Below, piece after piece: positions 48,409 to 59,222 of a DNA stretch of 64,000 nt; the first letter of the stretch is position 1, and each line of letters opens with the position of its first letter. Under the pieces are notes generated by a model. That model had not been told where the DNA came from. It ran no database searches and was given only the letters and a program-made list of their open reading frames with translations. A program made the position numbers and the translations under genes. Origin of the DNA: Polytrichum commune (taxonomy: Eukaryota; Streptophyta; Polytrichopsida; Polytrichales; Polytrichaceae); assembly GCA_950295325.1 (NCBI GenBank), contig OX485804.1, positions 50,654,001 through 50,718,000 of the forward strand, read 5' to 3'.

Positions 48409-50164
48409 TAGAACGATTCGCTGCGTTATCACATTCGTAATGGACAAGTTACGGAGCACCACACATTTTATTTTTATTTTATTTGGGTTTGCCCTTTGGT
48501 AGCTAGACCTTTACGGGGTTGGCATTCTTTCATGGTAAAGTATTGATGATATCAAAAAGTATAGAGGTCTCATCTTTTCATAAGCTTAGGATGACAAGCG
48601 TTACCGTGCGGCACTTGTGCAGGAAAGGGGTTTTAAAATTGCAAGGAGGGAATACTGTAGGCTAGCTGTCACAGGAGGAGAAAGTGTGGATTGTGCTTGA
48701 CCGATCCAAAGCCACTCAACAAGGGAAATTATACACACTGGCAGCAGGTATCGTATGAACACAATCACACTAGCTACCCCACCATTTGGATACGGACTTA
48801 AATATGTGAGGTGCTACTCAAAATGTGCTCGACAATAACCTTATATGCCTCCTTTCAATGCCCCTAGCCTGCGGATATTTTGGCAACATGTTGCTTCCAC
48901 TATCCGATTCGTGCATGCAAAATTCCCCATTACCACCCGAAGGTGGATTTGCGGGGAGCCTCAACCAATGAGAGGACGACACGTGGCAAAGTTCCTACTA
49001 AAACTCGATCCAATGTTGACGTTGAACTAGATAGGCGGCTATGGTGGTGGTGTTGTGTATCTATTACTTTGAGATCATCAACAACGCGGTCTTTGTGAAT
49101 GACGAATCCTTCATACTTTGTGTTCAATAACATCGCTTGCAATCTAGAGTGGGTGACTTTGTTTGGTCGAAAGAAAGGTGGTTGTGGTTTGGTGAGTGAC
49201 CTCCCAAATGTCCTCAACATGAATGCACATGAGGCTCTTGCTTGTGTGAATGCGATCGAGTTACTATTGTACACCCGGAAGTGATTTTTTGTTATGTTTT
49301 TAGGAGCAAGGTGGTTGTTGCAAACTTGTGTTCAAGTACATTGCACTTCGGAGTACGGAGTTGCTATTCAACACTAGGGGTGAGGGAGGAAATGCATATT
49401 GTGGGGTTGACCAATTGTGGGTGTCCAACCGATAAAGACATTGCATTGCATTGGTAAGATGGAACGAAATGAAATTAGAGGGAAACAAAAAAGAAATCAT
49501 GTTGACACACAAACTCATACAGGTCGATTGTATCCTATAAAATGTAGAAAAGATCAAGGTCGAACTCTTGTATGCCTATATTGATATACAATTACCACAA
49601 ATAAGAAGGATGGTAATGAAGTTTTAAGAAATTGCACGTGTAAGGTGTGCAACCCTATTGTGGGGATGTCAAAGTTCAACTCCATGGATAAGTTTATACG
49701 GATGATGTAGTTGCTATACTTATGAATGTATGGAAGATGTCTCGATGTGTTTTGTGTGATTGTTTCCCATCATTTGTCAAGGTCCATTATATTGGACTAT
49801 AGACAAGGTCACCTGAAGCCAGGTCTTTGCACATGTGATGTACCTTTAGTGTCTAGAGAGTGGAAGAGGTGATGTCGCCTCCCTACTATCTCTTAAAAGA
49901 TAGTGCATTTTGTCCCTAGAACCTTTGGCCTTTCTGTTGACACCATGCATTATATGACAACCTTTACAAGCACACAAGCTTGTTGTACTTGGCCTATCGG
50001 GGTTAGGTTACATTGCATGTTAGGTTGCCCAATGAGAATCTCTAGCAATGGAGATGGAAGGAGTGAGAAGCAACGCATGGATGAAGGTTGGCCATCCCGC
50101 GTGAATGTTTTGAATGGCATACATACATACTATAGCGGCTACAAGTTACTTGGCTAGCCCTAAT
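48409..50164. other. Intergenic, no gene seen
   Basis: Several overlapping frames at 48845-49557 on both strands, up to 114 codons, have no recognisable domain or splice partner. I see nothing else. Confidence 0.5.
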
Positions 50165-50757
50165 TCGTCCTGGTTGTGCAGAGGACAAGTATCACACATA
50201 TAATATTGTAGATAGTAAGGCCGCACACGTGATTTTGCTGACGTGTCTATTCTTGATTGGATACGTGGAGTTACAATACGACCCATAATCGATGACTTTG
50301 TCATGGCATTATTGCTATGTCCAATGTTGGATATATGTCACCTCGCCAAGGTTGGAGTTATTTGGTCAATCCAAATTCGTCTCAATTGTGCATAGGACAA
50401 CTGACAGATTGTTATCTTGGTCAAGCTGACAAGCCATTTTGCTAACGTGTTTATTCTTGACTAGATATAAGGAGGCACATTGCCATCCGCAATTGATGAC
50501 CTTGCCATGACATGACCACTATGTCCGGTGATGGACACATGGTGACTTACTGTTGGCCGTACTTATTTGGTCATCAATTTGTCCTGGTTGTGCAGAGGAC
50601 GAGTGGCACAACATTGTAGTGGTCAAGCTAACGAATGATTTTGCTTTCTTGATTGGATATAAGAAGACACATTATCATCCGTAATTGGTGACCCTGCCAT
50701 GATATGACCACTGTCATAATGGACATGTGTCGCCTTGCCATTGGTTGTAGTAGCCAC
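50165..50757. repeat. Three tandem ~200-bp units
   Basis: Units anchored on CGTCCTGGTTGTGCAGAGGA-like sequence start at about 50165, 50388 and 50581. Each then carries GGTCAAGCTNAC-like, ATTTTGCT, TTCTTGATTGGATA, GATGAC/GGTGACC and TGCCATGA blocks. The frame is not conserved between units, so this is non-coding. Confidence 0.75.
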
Positions 50758-52174
50758 CCCCAACACCTACATGACCGCTATCACAGTTCAATCAGGTGGA
50801 CACCTTGAATAGCCCATGGCAGGGCTCCTCGCATCCACTCGCTAATAGTTTAGTTTATGATTTTGACGCGCATCGTACCTTTCCTCGTATGTATATGATG
50901 TGTAGGAGACTTGGAATGGCAGTATGAAAACACTCCGCTCCTCGTAGGCAAGAGATTTCTCTTTCTTTCAGAAAAGTGGGTCAAAAGCTCCAAACCACTC
51001 AAGGTTGAAGCGCATTGGACTGGGGCCACGTAAGCTCTTCAGGCTAGTGGTTGTGACACAATTTTGTACAGCATGGTTTTTAATTTCCTTTCCTGCTGTG
51101 CCAGATATCACCATCCTATGCATTGGAGTACTCCTGGTCGCATTTATAATCTGAATCTGCTGACCTCAGTGAGACACAGCGAGCCACTTCAAGTAGGACT
51201 GATGGTGAAAAGAGTTTACTCCCACCTGTGCAAGCAACCGCTCACAGATCTGGTACTCCAATGTTGTGTACTTTCCTTTTTCCATATTGTGGACATCAAT
51301 CACCGTAAAGCCAAGCCTAAGACAATGGCTGGAAGATACAGGCAATTAAGTGATATCTACATGTTCACGCGATTGTTTTAGGGTTGAGGGTTTGGGGTCA
51401 CCTAAAAATGTCACCCTTGTCATATAAAAAACTTATATACATCCCCTTAGATATTTGACCATCTGTCTAACAAGAGGTTGCCATGGGAAATGCACAATAA
51501 AGGTTGACAATGGGTAGAGTGTGGTGTACTCCTAAGCCCACCCTTAGCCATCCACATCATCGTGACCAAGTCCGCAGCAAATTGTACATGCTCAACAGCT
51601 TTTGGCATAATGACCCATGATGATCAATCTTTGCAACAAATTACCTTATTAGGAATCTTTGTAATCGAGACTGTAATAGGTAATCTCATATAGATTGTTG
51701 ATGCTTGAAGCAGACGGCATACTTAGGTGAACTATAAGAATGTCATAGTTATTCTGCTAAGCATCCATGACACTTATATAATATATCACACATGTGTTAG
51801 TAGTACACAACTGACACCACGTATGCTGCCAATAAAGATGAAATTATTGAGACATATGCAGAGGTAGACAAGTACCTTACTGCATTGTGAACCCAATTAA
51901 CAACCAAACTAATTCCCTGGCAATAATAATTTTTGTAACTTTCAGACTGGAAGTCATTTGGCAGAATCATTGTCCTCAGCCTGTAAAAGGTCCAACAGCT
52001 TGAAACATCTCAATTTCGTTTCTAAAATAGAGAAGTAGAATCCACTTCGGCGACAAATACAGCAGTTGCATAATTGAGAATTGGCAAAGAGTGGTAGGTG
52101 TGCGTAAGATGTGTCAGCTTCTGGCACGTTCAGCCAGGACAATGAATCACTTTCAGGGAAGTCCTGAAAGTGAG
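50758..52174. other. Intergenic / 3' flank of the MRS2 gene
   Basis: No separate gene recognised. A plus-strand frame at 51064-51381 (105 codons) has no motif. The part nearest 52174 should carry the transporter's 3' untranslated region. Confidence 0.5.
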
Positions 52175-55100
52175 TCACAATATTTTTCGCTTTTTCAGGT
52201 ATGAGAACATTGCAAAAAACAATGCAATGCCACCAAGGATAATGCCAGCTGTTGTGAAGTAGAATGCCATCTGCGTGACCACGTGATTTTGTAGTTAGTG
52301 CTGGTAAACTAACTGGTGGGAGGGCAAAAAATACAAACAAAAAAGAAATTAGGTTGCACTACTACCAGGCTTGTGATTGAGAAACATACCACATGTTCTT
52401 CCAAGTAAGATTTCAGATTCATACCAAAAATACCTGCAAACCATAATGAAGGGGTTCAGTCTTTTCCAGATCTACTAAGTTACAAAACGCAGCAAATCCA
52501 AAAATGTTCATTCAAGTGTGAAATGACTTCACTTCAACTAGTCCTATTCAACAAATATTATGACAGAATTGTTGAGTAAGAAAAGGGCTAGTACCTGCAA
52601 CTAAAGCACCGAGGGCAGAACAAAAGGTGCCCACCTGAAGCAACAACTCCAACCTACTCACCTCTAGTCGTCGTGAACTGCATCACAACAAGAGTTTTGA
52701 GCAATAAAAAGACATCACACTCAACAAAATTCTTGTACCATGTCACAATCTACATTACAAGTTTTCAGATACACATACCTCAAATTTACTCCAATCGAAT
52801 CCTCCATCTCTTTGGCAGAATCAAGCAATTTATTAGCTTGACCATGACATGAGTCACAGCTGTCAAACAATAACACACAAAATCTGCAAATAAGATCGCG
52901 AATGACTGCATATACATGTAAATCTTGGAGTAAACTTACAAACTACACAACCATAGATTCCAAGTCTTGATGAATCCAACTTATAAAGCAAATGCCCAGT
53001 AATATTTTGAGATACACATCCAGCAACAAAATTACGAACATCACTGACCGCTGTAAATAGTACTCGAGGAGCATTTCAATCTCTTGTTCTTCATCTGCAA
53101 ACATTTGCCACATTTGTGAGACACATTGCTTCCTCTAAAACCTAGGAAGCTCCTAAGATCAATTATTAACATGAAAAATTTCATCTCTCACTAAGATAAC
53201 AATAAGTTCCTTCATCAAAATGGCACAGACCTTCGGCACTCTGCTTGTCCAGAGGTACTGTACACTCAATGGATCCGTCAGCCTTGCGAATGTTACAAGT
53301 GCGACCCATAATAGTCATTTTCCTGATGTCCTGCGGGTGTTCCAACAACTCCAAAAGCATTTGACGCAAAGCGCCAGCTTTTGCAGCTAACTCCACCTGC
53401 AAAGCAGTCAGTTGAATGTGAATACCTGTGGAGTGCTTCCTGCTTCGGCTTTTGAGCAAATGATTGTTCTTGACATTTTGCCACGTGGCAGTCATATATT
53501 GCTTGAGACCCACTCAAATCCCGTGTGGATCTTATACTTCCAGCACCAAAAAGATGAACGCAAGAGAATAAGGAGCAGACTACCAAAGCTTGCTTTCCGA
53601 GCCGAAGTTCCTCCAACACATCAGCTGTATACCGGTTTGGTAAGACTTTCAACAACGTCACCACCTGCAAAAGATTACAGCCTAGAATCAGAAATTGTTT
53701 TCGGGTCGCAAATTTGTTGGAGGTTTGAAGATAATCATCTAAAACCGTTAGGAATATTGATGACCCCGGCCCATGTTTCACCAAACTTCAGTACGAGACC
53801 ACAATGCCAGAGAAAAGTCTAGCAGCTACAGATTTACTCAAAAGTTTATGATCCCAAATTTTGCAACTACTGCTGCTATGCCATTATGACCAGATTTGAA
53901 AAGACATTCAGGTGTAACCTCTTACTCGTGGTTCGACATCCATGAGCATTTGTTCAAGTCTTTGTGTCCTCGAAATAAGAGCAGCCTCCAGAACCTGTTC
54001 TCCCAAGCAAACAAACAAAAATCTCATCACAAGATGTGACCTGGTGCTCTCAATTGTAGGACTTTCGATCAATTCAGATGATTAATACTAAGAGCACACA
54101 AGAAGACAGAGGGTATATGTAATAGGTGGATAAAAGAGTCCACATTAGCACCAAGAGCAACTTGCAGTTGCACTAAGTAGTCTTGGTTAAATCTCAAGTA
54201 GCTATGATTAACATCTAACTCAAAAAAGGGATAAAAAGTGCTATCTCTAAAGGAATACACACAAAATATTGTATGTGGTGTCACCAATTCTATTTGTCTT
54301 GCTCACTGCTAACTGTAAACCACCCATGTAGTGTCACCAACACTAAATCTATACCTAATATTATATGTCATTCCTTGTAAATACATTTGGGCATTATAGA
54401 TTTACGATATTACAATTCCTGTCACTTACTAAGTAATTTCTCATCCAAATTTCAATCATTCATGAGAACATTTCATCACATAAATGTTAGGATGCAAAAT
54501 ATACCAAAAGTGGATGAACTAAAAGTAAGCTGGGATGACAGTATTTGTGAACTTCTTCATAAGAAAGTGTCATTATAAAAGTTTACCACAGTAACAAAAA
54601 ATCCACTACGACACTAAATAAGATATTTAGTGAAGTAAAAGTTGAAAATTGTTACCTCTAACTCAAAGGGCATTATAGGACCATGACCATTGCTAGCTGT
54701 CCGAAGGCGAGGAAGTAGTGACTCCATGAAAGCCTGTGCCCCAACACTACAAATTTTCATGTACTAAATGGTAAGTAAGGTGTAGTACTACAATTTTTGC
54801 GTGTCTGAACTTTGGGGGGAAGAAAAATGAAAAAGAAAAAGAAAAAGAAAAAGAAAAAAGAAAAAACACACATTAAGCTTACCTTTTCTGCTCAAATATA
54901 AGAACACTTTGAGAAGTTGCTATTGCCCTCAGTGATCCGAGATTAAGCAGGATGGCTTGGTCCCGAATCTGTCATTGAAACAGAGAAGAATCAATCTTCA
55001 TAATCGTAGCATGAAAGAATGCAACCAAAGACAGCAAACAATTGAGGTACGCAGGCCTTACGTGATCACTCTGCTTAATTGGACACCTATATTTGAGTGC

Positions 55101-56984
55101 TGTATGACACAACTTGTAGTTCAGAACGGCCACCAAAAAATGTTACTATGAGATTGGTGTATGTGCTCAAAGCATATGAACCATTCTATGTTCAATAGTG
55201 AACACAACTGGGAGGACCTATGTAATCACTTAAGGAGGAAGAGTGTCTTCAGTTTGACTACTTATAACTTTTGCATCTCAACTCCAATTTTAGTCTATTG
55301 TTCTCCAATTCTCAACTCTTATGCTGCATTCTTTCCTAGTAGGTTTAAAATTGACTTACCAGTATAGCCGGTACTGAGTTTGTAACCCATAGTGATGGGT
55401 CAACACTGCGAATGTCTCGTAGGCGCAGTCCAGCTACCTCAAAATCAAAAAACACACAATAAGCTTCAGAGTATATTTTGTGCATGTTTCTTGTTTGATT
55501 CTGAAGATAGTCTATCGGATTATATGGCCAATTGCCACAGCTTCTTTTTAAGCACTGGAAAGTTTTGAGCATAACAGCAACAACAACATCAAAAAGAAGC
55601 TGAAAAGGGTAGCTTCCTACCTGTGCTCCTCAACAACTGCCGCCTGCTCACTTCTCTTTTAGCAACCTCTCCAGTGGGATGGACTTCAAGGACCTAGGCA
55701 AATTTGACATGGATTTTTTTGAAAACATTCCTGGATATCCTGCCAGATAGGTAGAAGTCTTCAAACATCGCTAACACAAAACCATTGTACAATCTCAAGA
55801 GGCTTCTACACATATTGATGGTTGTACTTTACTTCCTTTGGTTCTACTTTAGAGAGATCATGAGGAGAGATAAGGTGCATTGATGACAACCGCAACTACT
55901 TTACCTTGCTAAACTCTGATACAAGCTGCAGGTGGAAGTGATTGCAATGGTTGTGGTTTACTTTCTTTGGTTCCAACTTTGTTTGTAGTTACTATGTGGA
56001 ACCGGGAGAGAACTTCAAGGCAGGAAGCAATTCGTCTGAGACAAACCTTCCCACTAGAATCCATAAATTGCCTGCCTCCGCTCCCCGGATTGCACCAATA
56101 GGAGGAACAATCATTGAGGCCAACTCCACTCTTCAGCCACAAGTAGGTAATACTTTTGTGTAAAACGAAAAAAAAATAAAAAATCGTAGTTGTGGTTGAA
56201 GTAGAGTCTATTTTAATACCTGGTACACAGGCTCTTTTCCTCCAATTGCCAAAGAATCGGCTGCCGAACCCACACTTGCAGAGCCACTACTTTGTGTGCT
56301 GGTATCACTTTCATCACCCCATGATTCATAGCCTGCACTATTATTACCATCTTCTGCGCCTTCGTCGCCATTCCCATTCTTACCCTCCTCATTGAAGAGG
56401 TCTGATACACCAGACGCGCTTCTTGCCATATCATTATACCCTAAATGTGATTCTTCATCACCATCTTGTTCTTGGAATTTGCCTTGAAAGTCTTGGAAAA
56501 CATCGCTCCCTCTTTTGGCCTTCTCTTGAAACTCAGTGCCCTCCTCACTATCATACCGAGGGCTTCCTGGTGATGGGGAAGAAATGCTTCTGGAGCCACT
56601 ATTGCATGATGCTGTCTGGCGCTTCGAATTAGGACTTACCAGGTGTTTTGATAAGCTAAAAGCAGGAGGCTTAAAACTTTCCAGACTCCAGGAAGAGAAA
56701 AAGCTACTAGATGCAAACTGCGCCTGGAAATTGTCCAATTTAACCCCTGTGTGTCTCCTTCTACTAAATGCCAAATTGCCACAATTTTGAGCACATCCAC
56801 CAAAACTATAGTCACTTGTCTTGCTGATGCTCTTCTTTACCCTACATAAAGGAACCGCCCACAGCCGTGCCTCCCTATTGCTACTTGTTGCTGCTAAGTT
56901 AGTCTCTTGCTGGAGAATAGCACTGGGAGGTCGAAGGCAAGTTTGAGTGAAACCCATAGTTAGGATATGTGAGGTTGACACCAT
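52175..56984 (-). CDS. MRS2-11/MGT10-like plastid magnesium transporter, 13 coding exons
   Basis: CorA/MRS2-superfamily Mg2+ channel; the MRS2-11 branch acts in chloroplast membranes, probably as a pentamer. Exons, minus strand: 56984-56220, 55693-55621, 55433-55360, 54968-54883, 54746-54656, 53994-53926, 53664-53584, 53396-53231, 53094-53049, 52859-52779, 52677-52595, 52433-52390, 52270-52175. They give 584 residues; all joins stay in frame with GT...AG. Conserved text: RRQLLRST, DIRSVDPSLW, AILLNLGSLRAIA, RLEQMLMDVEPR, ADVLEELRLGKQAL, CHGQANKLLDSAKEMEDSI and SRRLEVSRLELLLQVGTF. The pore signature GMN is at residues 542-544 after the first membrane helix. An acidic loop (YLEEH) and a second helix (exon 13) follow, ending KKRKIL. 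Exon 1 (255 residues) is Ser/Arg-rich first, plausibly a transit peptide, then acidic and Gly/Ser/Asp-rich. It makes the protein about 125 residues longer than Arabidopsis MRS2-11 as I recall it. A second in-frame ATG is codon 10. Introns 3 and 5 hold transposon-derived DNA. Confidence 0.93.
54257..54632 (-). mobile_element. MITE inside MRS2 intron 5, reverse orientation
   Basis: The right end CACTAAATAAGATATTTAGTG and interior blocks (GTCACTTACTAAGTAATTT, CATCCAAATTTCAATCAT, ATGTCATTCCTTG) are the reverse complement of the 42328-42665 family. The left end is near TATTGTATGTGGTGTCACC. The terminus lies about 22 nt from the intron's 5' splice site (GT at 54655-54654), so most of the 661-nt intron is transposon. 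Confidence 0.7.
54825..54866. repeat. (GAAAAA)n run in MRS2 intron 4
   Basis: On the gene strand this is a U-rich (TTTTTC)n run starting about 16 nt after the 5' splice site of a 136-nt intron. U-rich intron sequence near donors is known to help plant splice-site recognition; that role here is inference. Confidence 0.8.
55060..55290 (-). repeat. Dispersed-repeat copy in MRS2 intron 3
   Basis: Reading the minus strand, the order is AATTGGAGTTGAGATGCAAA, then GATTACATAGGTCCTCCCA and TTGGACACC-type blocks... it is the family seen at 31.7, 38.3 and 58.8 kb. The copy occupies most of the 391-nt intron and is embedded without disturbing the flanking exons. Confidence 0.55.
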
Positions 56985-57540
56985 TAATTTTGGGTCTAAG
57001 TGGTGGAATCAAGCCCCTGTTCAGTAATTAACCTCTGCAAACACATGACCAAAGTTTCATAAGAAAACTTTACCATTATCGAAGTCAACTCTCTCCTACA
57101 CCGCTACAGAAGAGGGTTAAGTTAGGTGTATAGAAATAGAGGAGATACTCAGGGCGATCGGTTCACTCTCCCTTGTGAAGCATTCCAGGTTCAAATCTAA
57201 CCTCGCACAACAAAAGGTCGGGTCAAATGGTTTACTGCTAATTGTTGAACAATTTTAGCAACAGTTCTCTTCCCCCCCCCCCAACTAAAGATATCATCCT
57301 AGACTTTGTAAAAACCGCGTCAAAACAAGAAACTGAATAAAATCCTTTCTTCACACGACTGCATGAGAGACAAACTATGGTGATCAACCTCGCCCCTCTG
57401 CAACCTTGGGTTCCCTCTCAACTCAAATTCATCTCCAGAAACCCAACCGAGCCACACCAATCCACCGTCTCTGCTTGCACGCACTCCTTTGGTTTCGTAG
57501 GCAACTGAAACTTGAAGTTTTGCAGTGACTTGAGTGCCGA
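56985..57540. promoter_or_regulatory. MRS2 gene 5' flank / probable leader
   Basis: Directly upstream of the transporter ATG at 56984. No TATA box could be assigned with confidence. A stretch near 57140-57240 contains GGTTCAAATCTAACC, a B-box-like word, followed at about 57272 by a C-run; a degraded SINE is possible but unproven. Confidence 0.35.
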
Positions 57541-58380
57541 ACATATAAGATTCTGGCACTCACCATACGCAAAAACCTACAATCTATCAAATAACACAAC
57601 CTACCACACCAACCACCCACCAGCTCTGTTTGCACGCACTCATGCGGATGCACACCACCCGAAAATTGAAAATTTTGAGTGACTTGAGTGCCAAACAGTA
57701 AGATTCTGGCACCACCAAACTTGCAAACCTACAATCCCTCAAAGCAAAATTTAGCCTACCCCACCAACCCATCATCTCTCTGCTTGCGCACTCTCATTGT
57801 CGGGTGCACCCGAAATTGCAGTTTTGAGCGACTTTGCGTGCCGGACATAAGATTCTAGCACCTACCAAACCCACAAAGCCTACAGCCTCTCAAAGTAACT
57901 TAACCCACCACACTCATTCAAATGCCCAACACTCAAAAATTAGAGTGTTGAGTAACTTGAGTGCCGAACACAAGATTCTAGCACCAAACCCCAAATCCTA
58001 CAATCCCTCGAAGTAACCTAACCTACGACAGTCCAAATTAGGAAGTTCCAGTGACTTGATTGATTGAGTGCCAAACCGAACATTAGATTCTGGCAGCCAC
58101 CAAACCCAAAACCTTACAATGCAAACTCGAGCAAGCTAACGTATCAAGCTGCTAGATTTGGCACAACGCTTATCATGATTCCGAAGCGGTCAAACTGAGG
58201 CTCCCGGGGAGTGAGGGAGTGCACAAGGGGAACAAACTCTTGCACCCAAATAAAACCTCCGGAGACTTGACAAAAGTATAGCCATTCCACAGGATTGCTT
58301 GCTTGCATTCTGAAGCAGATGGTTGCATTGAGTGAGAATTGTGAGTGCAAAAGTGAGAGACGATTCTGGCACCCACCTGT
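57541..58380. repeat. Diverged tandem repeat upstream of MRS2
   Basis: GATTCTGGCAC or GATTCTAGCAC recurs at 57549, 57702, 57851, 57974, 58086 (GATTCTGGCAG) and 58362, spaced 153, 149, 123, 112 and 276 bp. Each of the first five is preceded by a GACTTGAGTGCC-like word and most are followed by CCTACAATC-CTCAAA. CTCTCTGCTTGC/CTCTGTTTGCACGCACT occurs between units. The array starts about 560 bp upstream of the ATG and may lie in the promoter or a leader intron. Confidence 0.75.
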
Positions 58381-58605
58381 CAGAGATCAGCCCAATTGGC
58401 AGCAAGCAGGTAATGAGCAACTCAACTCAACTTAGCAGTGCGATGAGGGTGTGGTCTACACTTACGCTTGCTGAGAAGTACAAAGAAGATTGGGCTCCTC
58501 GATAGAACTCGGACGACAAAATAAAAAATTGCGACGTCAATCTACCGACCTCCACTTTTCCTGCTCAGGAATCTACATGGACCTCCTTTTGTGAATTTAT
58601 CTGGG

Positions 58606-59222
58606 AGAGAGGGAATTATTGTATACGAGCGTACCTCTCATCCATCCAACATACAGATTTGACACCCTATGGTGTGTGGGTGTTAATTGGTTCGCTTCTC
58701 ATGTTCTCCAAAACTTCTACCGATCAAATTCACACAACAAAACATGTGTTGCATTAGCACATCTATCTATGATGAAACATCTGCCAAAACCGGATTGAAA
58801 ATCGGACCTCACTTGTCTTAGTTATGGTTATCGGAGGCACATGTTTGTTGATTTCTGAACTGGATACAAAGGTCCTCCCAATTGTGTTCCTTGTTGAATG
58901 TAGAGTAGTTGCTAATATTTGAAGGCATAGTCCAATCTCTTTCAAACATGTGTCTTTACGATGTTTGCTCTTTGATCCTCATTGAACCACATATCAATCA
59001 AATCTAAGGGTCCGATTAAGGAAACGAGTCACTTAAGACCCATCTACCTTATAGGATTCTTGCTTATTCATCTCGAATGGCCTTGAGTACACTGATTCGG
59101 GGTGTTTGAACTAAATCAAATGTCAAATCCATCAAAAAAAATAAAATCTTTAGGGTGCATACTATTCTAGAGCTTTATGTTGGATGAATGAGAGGTACAC
59201 ACATATGTGATAATTTCCTCTC
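58606..59222. mobile_element. MITE of the CTCTCATTCATCCAA family with internal insert
   Basis: The left end GGGAGAGAGGGAATTATTGT to CTCTCATCCATCCAACAT is mirrored by ATGTTGGATGAATGAGAGGT to GATAATTTCCTCTCTCC. At about 617 bp it is over twice the 48140-48408 copy. The extra DNA (about 58790-59045) is a copy of the TCCAATCTCTTTCAAACATG dispersed family, so this is a nested structure. Confidence 0.65.

Noticed and set aside
53412-53822. Plus-strand frame of 136 codons
   Set aside because: It lies antisense across exons 7 and 8 of the MRS2 gene and their introns; it is a shadow.
57133-57290. tRNA gene or SINE with GGTTCAAATC B-box word
   Set aside because: No cloverleaf or convincing A box could be drawn, so it is only mentioned as a possibility.
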